Shown piece by piece: positions 27,447 through 36,800 of a stretch of 64,000 nt of DNA. A model generated the notes under the pieces. It made no database searches and was not told the origin of the DNA. It saw nothing but the letters and a program-made list of their open reading frames with translations. Within the stretch, counting starts at the first letter, position 1, and every line of letters starts with the position of its first letter. The stretch lies in assembly GCF_001642955.1 (NCBI RefSeq), contig NZ_LWSK01000015.1:1-64000 (forward strand), given 5' to 3'. The stretch comes from Rubripirellula obstinata. GTDB taxonomy: Bacteria > Planctomycetota > Planctomycetia > Pirellulales > Pirellulaceae. The position numbers and the translations under genes were made by a program.

Positions 27447-28655
27447 ATGGCTTTCCGCATACTCCATCCGTTGATTGCTGCATTGTTTGCCTTTGGGCCT
27501 CTGTTCTTTGCGATGTTCGCAAATTCGGTTGTGGCACAAGCATATCTTGGTTCGGCAATTGCACTTTCCAGCCTGATCATTCTTGAAAGAGTTTTTAACA
27601 GATCACTGCCTACTTGGACACTGTTTCTGCTAATGGCTGCTAGCGTCGTCATGATTTGTTACTGGGCACTGCTATTGGCGTCCGGGTCCGGTGTTGATTC
27701 TGCTGATACCTTCAAGGTGCTGGGACGTTTAAGCATCATGCCACTGGTACTATGTGCCGCCGGACTGATTGATTGGAGACGCCCAAGTGTTATTCGTTGC
27801 GTCTCAATCACTGCGATCGTCTTGCTAAGCCTGTTTACATTGGTGCACTTAAATAATGGAATGACGACTGGGCTCATCTTCTTGGAGCTCCACAGTAATT
27901 TCCTGGGTATCATTGGCGGCTTTGCCATTATTTTCGCTTTCTACTTTCGGCGTATAGGGCGTTCCTCGATCCTAAATATACTGCTCGCAGCTGTCGGATT
28001 AATTGCCTGTGTGTGTTCGGTCAGTCGAACCTCTTATGCCGTCGTGATACTGTTTTTTGGAATCTATTTCATTTACTGCTTGATTGGAGTTCGACCAATC
28101 ACCGCGTTACCTGCCGTCGTCCTAACGATAGCGGCGGCGATAACTCTGTCGCTGTCTTGGCCCAATTGGATTGAACATCCTACGGTGCAGCGTGCAAGCG
28201 AAGTATCGATGGAGCATTTAGGAAAGCGTTTAGGCGGAGGGCGAGCGCTTATGTGGCAAAAAGGTAAAATGCGTTTTGAAAAGAATCCTTGGATCGGCAC
28301 TGGCACTGAAGCACATGCAGATTGGACAGTGATAAAGAAAAACGGCGAGGTATTAAAATTGTCAATTCATAATTATTATTATGCTGTGCTTCATGAGAGC
28401 GGAATAATCGGTCTAGCAATTATCACAGCGTACATCATGGCGATTACCTGGGTACTCAGCACCGGCCACAACATGGATTCAATGACGCTGGGGATTGCGT
28501 TTCTGCTAGTGCTGCTGATCCATCAAATCACCGAAGTTTCTTTAACCACAGGATCTTTCATGGTCGGAATAGCGATGTGGACTGGGCTTGGCGCAATGCT
28601 TTCGGGGTCCAGGTCCATACCTGTCGATCCTAGGCGTGCTGTCAGTCTATGGTGA
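27447..28655 (+). CDS. O-antigen ligase / Wzy-like polymerase family membrane protein
   Basis: A 402-residue integral membrane protein with about ten to twelve hydrophobic segments. The large periplasmic loop holds GGGRALMWQKGKMRFEKNPWIGTGTEAH followed by IHNYYYAVLHESGIIGLAI. This HNxY...ExGxxG pattern is the signature of the Wzy_C O-antigen ligase family. Members either attach undecaprenyl-linked glycans to lipid A or proteins, or polymerise repeat units; the sequence does not decide. Flanking glycosyltransferase genes on the same strand point to glycan assembly at the periplasmic face. By eye its DNA is richer in A and T than the housekeeping genes, compatible with acquisition by transfer. 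Confidence 0.83.
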   Translation: MAFRILHPLIAALFAFGPLFFAMFANSVVAQAYLGSAIALSSLIILERVFNRSLPTWTLFLLMAASVVMICYWALLLASGSGVDSADTFKVLGRLSIMPLVLCAAGLIDWRRPSVIRCVSITAIVLLSLFTLVHLNNGMTTGLIFLELHSNFLGIIGGFAIIFAFYFRRIGRSSILNILLAAVGLIACVCSVSRTSYAVVILFFGIYFIYCLIGVRPITALPAVVLTIAAAITLSLSWPNWIEHPTVQRASEVSMEHLGKRLGGGRALMWQKGKMRFEKNPWIGTGTEAHADWTVIKKNGEVLKLSIHNYYYAVLHESGIIGLAIITAYIMAITWVLSTGHNMDSMTLGIAFLLVLLIHQITEVSLTTGSFMVGIAMWTGLGAMLSGSRSIPVDPRRAVSLW

Positions 28656-28760
28656 ATCCGTCCTTCGTCAGTTCGAATAGCTGGACAGCGTTGCTTCGGA
28701 TTGATTTTCTCATAATTGGATGGCGTAATTTTCGTCGATCAATGTAATTCGTTTTTCAAT

Positions 28761-29924
28761 ATGCATTTAAAGCCTTCTGTATTAGTAGTCGCTCCTGAGT
28801 TTCCGAAGTATTCCGAAACATGGATGACTCGCATGACCGAAATGCTTGCACCGAATGTCCAATTCGCAGCAATGTCAGGACGACAGGGCTACTCATGGGA
28901 CGCCGTTGATTCATGCGCATTAACTCACGCGAACTTTCGAGGTATTCGAGGGCGTTTGAATCGCCAAATCTACATGAAGTCCGTTAACGGACAGCTTGTC
29001 AAAATTGTCAACGAGATGGGCCCTCAATCGGTTATTCTCATTCACTATTTGACCGCAGCCGTTCAACTTTCAGAGATGCTCTCTCTGGTGCCCAATCCTG
29101 TTTTTGTCCATTGCCATGGGCATGATGTTACCTGGAACAGAAGATCAGAGTTCTTGCCTTTCTTACCCGCACACGGATACGGCTACGTTTCTAAGGTAAA
29201 GGCAATCATGCCCAGAATTACGCCAATCGCTAATTCCAATGCCACCCGAGCAAAGCTAGCTGATATCGGCTTTGATCCAGATAGAACACCGGTAAAGTAT
29301 CTGGGGGTGGAAGTTCCCGATGATATGCCTGCTGACCACCTAGAACCTACCTCTGAAAAGACGATTTTGTATTTAGGCAGGCTAACCGATTTCAAAGGTC
29401 CAGTAGAGACAATTAAGGCTTTTACACTGGCTTGCGAACGAGGATTAAATGCAAGACTGGTGATGGCCGGTGGCGGACACCAACAGAGTGCTTGCGAATC
29501 AGCACGAAAAGATAGTTCTGTTTCAGAAAAAATCGATTTGCTTGGCCCGGTGAATTCGCGAGAAGTCAAAGATTTAATGAGGGACGCAGTTCTATTCACC
29601 GCGCACAACAAGACATCTCCGCTAACCGGTCAAGAGGAAGCCTTTGGCGTTACGGTCATCGAAGCGATGGCACTTGGACTACCCGTTGTTACCGGTAGGA
29701 GCGGCGGGGTCTGCGAAACTATTGTTCATGAAGAAACTGGAATTCTTTTCTCTCCGGGTGACATCGAGGCACATGCAGATGCGCTTCTCAGGCTTTGTAA
29801 CTGCCCTGAAGAAAGAGCGAGAATGGGACGTGCTGCACACAAGCGTGCAAAGTCATTGTTTAGTACAGAGAAAGAGAAACAACGACTGGACGAGATTCTT
29901 TTTAGTCTTTCGGCTGTGAACTGA
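28761..29924 (+). CDS. Family 4 (GT-B) glycosyltransferase
   Basis: A retaining GT-B glycosyltransferase of about 387 residues. The C-terminal donor domain has ILYLGRLTDFKGPVETIKAF and VMAGGG, then EEAFGVTVIEAMALGLPVV, the E-x7-E motif that binds the nucleotide sugar, and GGVCETIVHEETGILFSPGD. The N-terminal half is an acceptor domain with HCHGHD. The reading frame is open back to a TTG at 28716, but the ATG at 28761 (MHLKPSVLVVAPEF) places the first beta-strand correctly and is preferred. It lies in a row of polysaccharide genes on the plus strand. Sugar specificity is unknown. Confidence 0.87.
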   Translation: MHLKPSVLVVAPEFPKYSETWMTRMTEMLAPNVQFAAMSGRQGYSWDAVDSCALTHANFRGIRGRLNRQIYMKSVNGQLVKIVNEMGPQSVILIHYLTAAVQLSEMLSLVPNPVFVHCHGHDVTWNRRSEFLPFLPAHGYGYVSKVKAIMPRITPIANSNATRAKLADIGFDPDRTPVKYLGVEVPDDMPADHLEPTSEKTILYLGRLTDFKGPVETIKAFTLACERGLNARLVMAGGGHQQSACESARKDSSVSEKIDLLGPVNSREVKDLMRDAVLFTAHNKTSPLTGQEEAFGVTVIEAMALGLPVVTGRSGGVCETIVHEETGILFSPGDIEAHADALLRLCNCPEERARMGRAAHKRAKSLFSTEKEKQRLDEILFSLSAVN

Positions 29925-30072
29925 ATTTCGACTCCGTAGTCATCTCATCTCAACACAAGACCGAAACGCCCCTTCTTTCTATTTCGATTAAAAACCTGCA
30001 ATACAAATGAATGCTGCTGCAATGTTTAATCGCTTTTTAAGAACTGCGAATTAGAATCTGAATAGCAAGCTC

Positions 30073-30172
30073 AGGAACGAGCCGGAAATTAGTGTCGCCT
30101 TTCGCTCCGCGAAAGTAGCGAATCCGCTGCTTTCGCGGATCGAAAGGCGACTATAAAAAGTCGCATGTTCCT
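30073..30172. repeat. 100-bp palindromic repeat (family 1), full copy
   Basis: Exactly 100 bases from AGGAACGAGCCGG to CATGTTCCT. The core TCGCCTTTCGCTCCGCGAAAG pairs with CTTTCGCGGATCGAAAGGCGA and the asymmetric tail CTATAAAAAGTCGCA is conserved. It fills part of the 360-base gap between two plus-strand genes. The rest of that gap (29925-30072 and 30173-30292) shows no gene. Confidence 0.88.
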
Positions 30173-30292
30173 TAGGTCGCCCCGCTTAGAAACCTGAGTT
30201 CCTAACTATCCTTCCCACAGTCGGTCATTCTCAACCGATTTCGCATCACGCTGTATCAGTTCTGCGTTCCCTATTTTTTGAAACATGCAACG

Positions 30293-31063
30293 ATGATTGA
30301 AAGGCAGAGTAAAAAGCGATTTATTGTCTTAGCGACTCAGCGTTCGGGCTCCGTGTTTTTGGAAAAGTACTTGAACTCTCACCCCAAGATTGGCTGTTTT
30401 GGGGAAGTCTTGTTAGGCATGGGCAGTCCACAAACTCCATGGATTCCCGAATGGCTCACTCGCTATCGACGCCCACGTCTCGCCTGGTACTACGCACTGA
30501 GCGGAGCAATGCTCAATCCAAATGGAGCTGTTCAAAAAGTTTTCGATCAGGATCACGAGCGAGTTGGCTTCCGAGGAATGTACGACCAATTGGATGGCAG
30601 CCGCGTCCTAAAGCTCCTTGAAAAGGATACGGATGTTTCTGTCATTCACTTGACGCGAGAGAATGTGCTCAAGCAGTATGTATCTCGATACATCATGCGA
30701 CGCCACCGTCGTCTGGGGCGAATTCGCGCTCACACGACTAAAGAATTGACGCCGGTCAAAGTTGCGATTTCCCCACAACTCGCTGAGAAAGATGTCCTTG
30801 AGCTCTTGTCTCAACGGAGCAGACTTGAAGAAGCATTTGAAGGTCACCGGAAAATTGAGCTGGTCTACGAAGAGATGATCCAAGGCAATCAAATTACGCC
30901 GAGTTCGGTAAATTCAATCTGCGAACTCCTGGAGGTGTCAAATGAATTTGCCGAGCCTGAGTTGAGGAAGATGAATCCGTCAACTCTCTCGTCGATGCTA
31001 ACCAACTTTGACGAATGGCAATCACACTTCGAGGGCACCCAATTTGAGGAGCTTCTTGGATAA
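30293..31063 (+). CDS. Sulfotransferase (Stf0-like)
   Basis: A cytosolic PAPS-dependent sulfotransferase of about 256 residues. The 5'-phosphosulfate loop is ATQRSGSVFLEKYL near the N-terminus, and HLTRENVLKQYVSRYI contains the 3'-phosphate site. LVYEEMIQG near residue 200 is typical of the late strand. The arrangement is nearest to Stf0-type trehalose and glycan sulfotransferases, but the acceptor cannot be told. The frame is open from a TTG at 30278; ATG 30293 (MIERQSKKRFIV) is the better start. It is one of three sulfotransferases in this polysaccharide region, so sulfation of the surface glycan is the likely role. Confidence 0.8.
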   Translation: MIERQSKKRFIVLATQRSGSVFLEKYLNSHPKIGCFGEVLLGMGSPQTPWIPEWLTRYRRPRLAWYYALSGAMLNPNGAVQKVFDQDHERVGFRGMYDQLDGSRVLKLLEKDTDVSVIHLTRENVLKQYVSRYIMRRHRRLGRIRAHTTKELTPVKVAISPQLAEKDVLELLSQRSRLEEAFEGHRKIELVYEEMIQGNQITPSSVNSICELLEVSNEFAEPELRKMNPSTLSSMLTNFDEWQSHFEGTQFEELLG

Positions 31064-31369
31064 CCAGCTTTCACTGAATCAACGTTCCTCTTTCACCAGA
31101 CATTGCTTGGGACCGATAAACGCAGGAAAGCTTGGACACAGATTTCGAGGTATTCGTTGTTTTCTTGATGAAGATAGGGTGCGGATGCCAATCCATTAAA
31201 ACCATACGGCCGACTTCCCAAAATCGTCTTTCCCAAGATGTTCCGAGGTGTGAACGGACACTAACTAACTATAGTTTTGGGTTATATCGATGATCTATCA
31301 ATCATTTAATTCATCGTCTGCAGCCTGCCGGACGCCATTGGCGATTGAGACCGAACTTCTGAATACGAA
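31064..31369. other. Intergenic region without recognised content
   Basis: About 306 bases between the sulfotransferase and flippase genes. I see no gene, no member of the repeat families and no convincing terminator. The A+T-rich stretch near 31260-31290 could hold the flippase promoter, but I cannot place its elements. Confidence 0.4.
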
Positions 31370-32770
31370 ATGAATAGCCCAGCGTCCGTGCGATCACTAA
31401 GGATTCCAGCCGTACTACGAACCGACATTGGTCGATTGGTAGCAAAGGGTGGCATGGCGTTAGCGATAAAAGTTTTTGGCGCTGGTTTTTCGTTCTTGAT
31501 GTTTGTGCTTTTGGCGCGAACGATGACTTCCGATGAATTCGGACGACTTGGCTTTGCTTTCAGCGCGGCGACGTTTCTTGCGATCTTCGCAAGTTTCGGT
31601 CATTTCACGCTCTTGCTTCGATTTGTTCCGGTCTATCTCGAGCACCAAGATCGCGTCAAGTTGAGGCAGTTGTTGGTCTATTCGCTGCGAACGGTTGCAC
31701 TTGGAATAGCCGGAACCGCTCTGATGGTTGTGTTGGCGACTTGTATTTCCAGCGGCACCCAGGAGTTTGCCTATGCATCGGTGACTGCTCTTTTGGTGCT
31801 AGCCTTCGTGATGGCAGACTACACCCTGAACCTGCTTCGCTCGATTGGTGGTGTCGTTAATGCGATTGCCCCTCGGGTGTTGGTATGGCGGGTCGCGATG
31901 GTCGCGATCGCTGGTGCGTGCCTTTGGATGTCGATTGAATTAGATGCCGAATCTGGTGTCTCTCTTTTGGCGATTTCACTTATCACCATCGCTTCACTTC
32001 AAGCATTGGTCGCACTTGGAAAGGTGCGTCGTTTCACCAATAAGCCATCCGCTGAAGTCGATACGGACGACTCACCTGAACTTGACCAATTTGACGTGAC
32101 GTTAGTCGATCAATGGCGACGATCGGCTCGTTGGTTTTGGGGCGTCGCCGTAACTCAGGCAACGATGCAGAACATTGGCGTCGTCATTGTCGGCCTGATT
32201 TTGACAGCAGCAGAAACAGGAAAATTCTTTGTCGTGGTGAAGATTGCGATGGTTCTGGGAATGCCATTGATGGCAGTCAGTGTCGTTATCCCGCCTTTGA
32301 TTTCAAAACACTATGCGGCGAAACAGTATAGCTCGATTCAAACGCTCTCTTCATCAATGGCCGGCATCGCATCGCTATTGATTCTGATTGGCGTTCTGAT
32401 TTTGGTTTTCATTGGCGATACCGTTATCGCTCAATTCAACGAGAACTATCGAGATGGGTACTTAGCGCTACTGATTGCATGCTCTGGAATTCTGATCGAT
32501 GCCTGCTTTGGGCCAACCGGATTTATCATGTTAATGACAGGCCACGAGAAACGTTTTCTTGCATTCGTTGCCGGATCGAACATCATCGCCTTGATTGCGT
32601 TGTGCATCCTGACAACCATGTTCGGTGTCGTCGGTGCGGCGACGTCGCTTCTGCTTGGTTCTGTGATGTGGAATTCATTGACGTGGTATTGGAGTCGAAA
32701 ACACTTGGGGATCGATCCAACAATCCTTGGATTGATTCCGGCTCTCCGCCCCGAACCACGCCTTCAATAG
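31370..32770 (+). CDS. Wzx-like polysaccharide flippase
   Basis: A 466-residue membrane protein with about twelve to fourteen hydrophobic helices, of the polysaccharide transport (MOP/PST) superfamily. Its N-terminus (KGGMALAIKVFGAGFSFLMFVLLARTMTSDEFGRLGFAFSA split over helices 1-2) is a textbook start for these proteins. They flip undecaprenyl-diphosphate-linked oligosaccharides across the inner membrane. ATG 31370 follows an unremarkable leader. A GT2 gene follows within 60 bases on the same strand, so they are probably co-transcribed. A second, unrelated-looking flippase is encoded at 43183, suggesting that two glycans, or two modules, are assembled here. Confidence 0.88.
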   Translation: MNSPASVRSLRIPAVLRTDIGRLVAKGGMALAIKVFGAGFSFLMFVLLARTMTSDEFGRLGFAFSAATFLAIFASFGHFTLLLRFVPVYLEHQDRVKLRQLLVYSLRTVALGIAGTALMVVLATCISSGTQEFAYASVTALLVLAFVMADYTLNLLRSIGGVVNAIAPRVLVWRVAMVAIAGACLWMSIELDAESGVSLLAISLITIASLQALVALGKVRRFTNKPSAEVDTDDSPELDQFDVTLVDQWRRSARWFWGVAVTQATMQNIGVVIVGLILTAAETGKFFVVVKIAMVLGMPLMAVSVVIPPLISKHYAAKQYSSIQTLSSSMAGIASLLILIGVLILVFIGDTVIAQFNENYRDGYLALLIACSGILIDACFGPTGFIMLMTGHEKRFLAFVAGSNIIALIALCILTTMFGVVGAATSLLLGSVMWNSLTWYWSRKHLGIDPTILGLIPALRPEPRLQ

Positions 32771-32822
32771 TTCTTTGATTCCATACGAGCAACGTCAGAT
32801 TATCAGCCCCGGTTCAACCAAC

Positions 32823-33776
32823 ATGAACGCTCCTAAAATTTCTGTGATAACGCCTGTTCTGAATGGAGAACGGTTCCTCTATTCAGCCATCGAGTCAATT
32901 CTAAATCAAACATTTGGTGACTTTGAAGTGTTGATCATTGACGATGGATCAACTGACGCTACTCCTGATGTCATTGAACAATTGAAGAAAGCGGACGGTA
33001 GAATCCGAAGCTTTCGGACGACAGGATTGGGGGTCGCACCAGCTTCAAACCTGGGGATTCAGGATGCGAAAGGTGAGTTTATTGCAAAGGTGGATGCGGA
33101 CGACATCACAATGCCGGATCGCTTTGAAAAACAGATTCGTTTTTTCACTGAAAATCCTGACCATGTGGTTGTCGGCGGGCAGTGTGAGCTAATCGATGAC
33201 GTTGGGCGTCCCCTCGGGCCAATGCACTTGCCAACCGATCACGAAGCGATTGATGCGTTGTTAATGGGGGGGCGAGGATCTGCAATTCTTCAACCCTGTG
33301 CAATGTTTCGCGCCGATGCGATACGTCGTGTGGGGATGTATGATCCGACACTCTTTTTAGCTGAGGATCATGATCTATTCTTGAAACTCGGAGAGATTGG
33401 CAAACTCGCCAATCTTCCAGATATCCTCGTACACTTTCGGAAGCACCCAACAAGCATCACCGGACTGGAACCCCTGCGGGTTGCCGCTCCGAGGACAGCT
33501 AAAGTACTCGCCAACGCGTTCAAAAGACGTGGCGTCGCAAACGAAGGGGTGACGATCAGGAATTACTTCCGCCCGGAAACCTACCATTCTCTATTCTTCA
33601 AATGGGGGATTCGAGCGTTAAGACATGGACACCTAACGACCAGCGCGCATTACTTATTTAAAGGTCTGACAGAATCAATCCTGCACCCCGTCATCGCGGT
33701 TAAAGAGATCAGGCGCTTTTTGTTTGACCGAAAAGACTTTCACTTTTCGGACGACGGATCAGCATTGCGTCAATGA
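32823..33776 (+). CDS. Family 2 glycosyltransferase
   Basis: A soluble GT-A enzyme of about 317 residues. ISVITPVLNGE begins the nucleotide-binding fold; IDDGSTDATPDV and VDADDITMPDRF carry the metal- and nucleotide-binding aspartates, and LAEDHDLFLKLGE supplies the probable catalytic base. HFRKHPTSIT is also frequent in this group. The frame extends back to a TTG at 32775, but ATG 32823 (MNAPKISVITPV) puts the first strand at the N-terminus. It is convergent with the giant gene that ends 30 bases downstream. Substrates are unknown; transfer to a lipid-linked oligosaccharide is likely from context. Confidence 0.87.
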   Translation: MNAPKISVITPVLNGERFLYSAIESILNQTFGDFEVLIIDDGSTDATPDVIEQLKKADGRIRSFRTTGLGVAPASNLGIQDAKGEFIAKVDADDITMPDRFEKQIRFFTENPDHVVVGGQCELIDDVGRPLGPMHLPTDHEAIDALLMGGRGSAILQPCAMFRADAIRRVGMYDPTLFLAEDHDLFLKLGEIGKLANLPDILVHFRKHPTSITGLEPLRVAAPRTAKVLANAFKRRGVANEGVTIRNYFRPETYHSLFFKWGIRALRHGHLTTSAHYLFKGLTESILHPVIAVKEIRRFLFDRKDFHFSDDGSALRQ

Positions 33777-33806
33777 ACCTCTTTGTTGATGGTTGGACAG
33801 CTAGTG

Positions 33807-36800
33807 TTAGAACAGAGATGAAATGGCAGCGTCGGCAAACTCGTTTGCAATCAGCGTTTGATCTTCGTCATCAGCTTGTGGGAGTGTTGCTGATTGTTCA
33901 GTTTCCAAAGCCTGGCTGCCTCGGTTGATTCGACTCAGGTAATTGATGACTTGCAATGCATCCAAAGCCGTTGTCCTACCATCACCATTGACGTCTGTTG
34001 TTAGATTGCTGTCGGACTTGGTGCTGAAGACCTTCTCACCTTCGCCCGCGCCGGGAGAGCTAATCGAGTTCATCACCATCAAAGCATCAAGAGCGGTGAC
34101 ATTAAGATCGTCATTGACATCGAAGCTCGCAAACGTCGCTGGCCCGCTGTTGCCACCTTCCCGATCAGACTCGGGAACATTGGTCTTCTTGGCTGCATTT
34201 TCTGTCGTTAACTCGGTGTTTACCAACACTACCCGGTCGATGCGGAAATCTTTCGAGCGACCGCCGATCGAAAACGTGTGCATTCCAGGTTCCAGCGTGT
34301 AAGAAGCATCTGGGTTTGTGCCGGTTTGATCAAACTTAGTGTTCCAAGTCCATTGTCCTTGCACGCTTGAGTAGATCTTCTTCCAATTTCCTGAGTCCAT
34401 CTTGACCCACACATCATTCGAGTCAGTCCCGGTACCATCATCGCGATGGCTACGAACCCGAAGTTGATAAGTTCCGGGATTCGTAATTAGTACACGGTAT
34501 TCCAGCACTCCCAACGATCCTGCTTGGTCTTGGTCGTAAAGGTTTGGCCCATCCCAGCGGTAATACCCACTGCCAGTGAAGTCGGTGATGGACGCTTCAC
34601 TTTCCCAATCGTCTGTAGCGGCACGGGATTCAACCTCCATGACCACGACGCCGTCCACTTCGATGAACGCTGGATTGTTGTCCGGATCGACGGATGGCTC
34701 ATCAAGTTGAACCACCAATACCGGCGACACGTCGCTGGTGCGACCGTCGGCCTCCTGAACGACCGCAAGGAAATGGAAAATGCCTCCGTTGCTATCGCTT
34801 TGTGCCAGCGTTAGGGGAACGTCAACATTGCCACTCGCACCAATCGTCGCATTGAAGTGATCAACCGCAATCACACTGTTTGCCTCAAATGGATCAACAT
34901 CAAAAACCGCAGTGGTGGGATCGAGTTGCCCTTCGGCGACCATCAGCCGTACCTGCTGACCAGGTTGCCCAGTCACGCGAATCGTTTGACTGGAGCTATT
35001 GATCGTTGTGGGTGTTGAAGCAACTCCCAACAATTCAATCCCCGGGGCTGCCGGTGCGTCAACCGCTGCAATCGAACTGCTCTCGCCGTCGGTGTTACCA
35101 GTGGCGAATACCGTTGAGGTCATCGTCGAACCGTCGCTGAAAGTGACAGTCATCGTGGCACCGGAAATTTCCAGTCCTGAGATGCTGCCTGCCCAGTCCG
35201 AACCTTGGCCATCGCTGGGGAGTCCCTTGATCGTTGTGGGGTCAATGTCGACACCAAATTCAATCGTCTCGCCAGGACCAAAATCCGTGAAGACCATCGA
35301 CATTTGATAGAAACCATCCTGATGAGGCACCGAGAACGGATCACTGTTGGGTTTGTTGGGAACCACGAATCCTGTTTCTGGAACACCGCTGCTGGGGATC
35401 AATCCACGGGAAACAATGTCACCTGCTGTGCCTTGTGGATCAAAAACCACGTCGGGAAGGAACGTGGTGCTAAGATCAAAAGTTACCTCTGTGATCAGAG
35501 GCCCATCGGACTCTGATGCATTCGTCAGCTTTATCGAGTTCGTGTTGTACGTGCTAGCGTTGATACTGCCGTTTTGATTGACGATCAAGGATGCGGAACC
35601 CGGGACGTTGCTGGTTGGTGGTGCAGCCTCGACACCGAGGAAGTCCCAGGTCACCGGCACTTCACTGTTGGGAGTGGAGTCAGTGCTGATGACACCAATG
35701 GCCATATTAGCGTTGATCCAGCTTGCAGGAATCTGAGTGGTTTGTGGCAACGTGACTCTTTGGCCAAGATTACCGCCCACCGAAGCTTGATAAATAGCCT
35801 GGACAACGTTCGTGTCAGGATCGACACGTAAGTCAAGCTCGACGAAATCGACGTTCGCCACTGGCAGATTCGCTGTGCCGATGACACTTGCGTTGCCACC
35901 GACCTCTTTCAGGAATTTAACCTGCCCACCGTTGGCTCCCGTCACGACCAGCGACACGTAATTGTCCTGGTCGCCCGTGCCCAGGTAGAACCCCATTTCG
36001 GTATTGGGTTCAGGCGACAGTCCCGAAAACGGGCCGACAACGCTGGTCTTGCCAACGAACGCTTCAGACGTTGATCCGGCATTGAAGCCGAACTGGAGTG
36101 CTTGCTCTTGATCATTGGATGCCCCCAGTGCGGTGCCCGAGCCTGCAGCATCAATGGTCAAAACACCCGCCGCGCCGCCTGCGGTGACTGCACCGGCGTC
36201 GAACTGATCCAGATAATCATCTGAACCGTTCTTCATCAGGCCGGTGAAGTTTAAGTTCAACAGGCCACCTGAATTCGTTCCATTTTCCCAGGTGTAAATC
36301 GTTCCGATCGGCGTCTGACTTCCGTTGAATGCATCGATCGCGAACGCATCATCGATGTCTAGGACGGAATCGTTGTCATCGTCGTCATCCAACAGGTCAG
36401 AGGTGAAGTCACCGTCGTTGTCCGCTGGGAAGTCTGCGGCATTTGCAGGATCGGTTTCGTTGGCAAGCTCATCAGAATCGCTGTACATGTCACAGTCTTG
36501 GTCGCCGGGACACACGCTGTTGCCCCCATCGCTAGGCTCAAAGATGACGATTGAGTTGTTGACGTAGTCGGCGATCCAGATAGAACCAGCAAACACGTCG
36601 GAATCACCTTGGGTCGTGATATCCAAGGGAATTGCACCGACCGAACTGAACAGATTCGTCGTCGATAAGTCATCGTTTCCGGCACCATTGAGTTGAATGC
36701 GTTTCACATCATTGCCATAACTAACGGCCAGCAAATCACCTTTCAATTGGCCACCGAAATTAGACGCGGTGTACTCCGTCAAACCGTTGGTCGAATTATT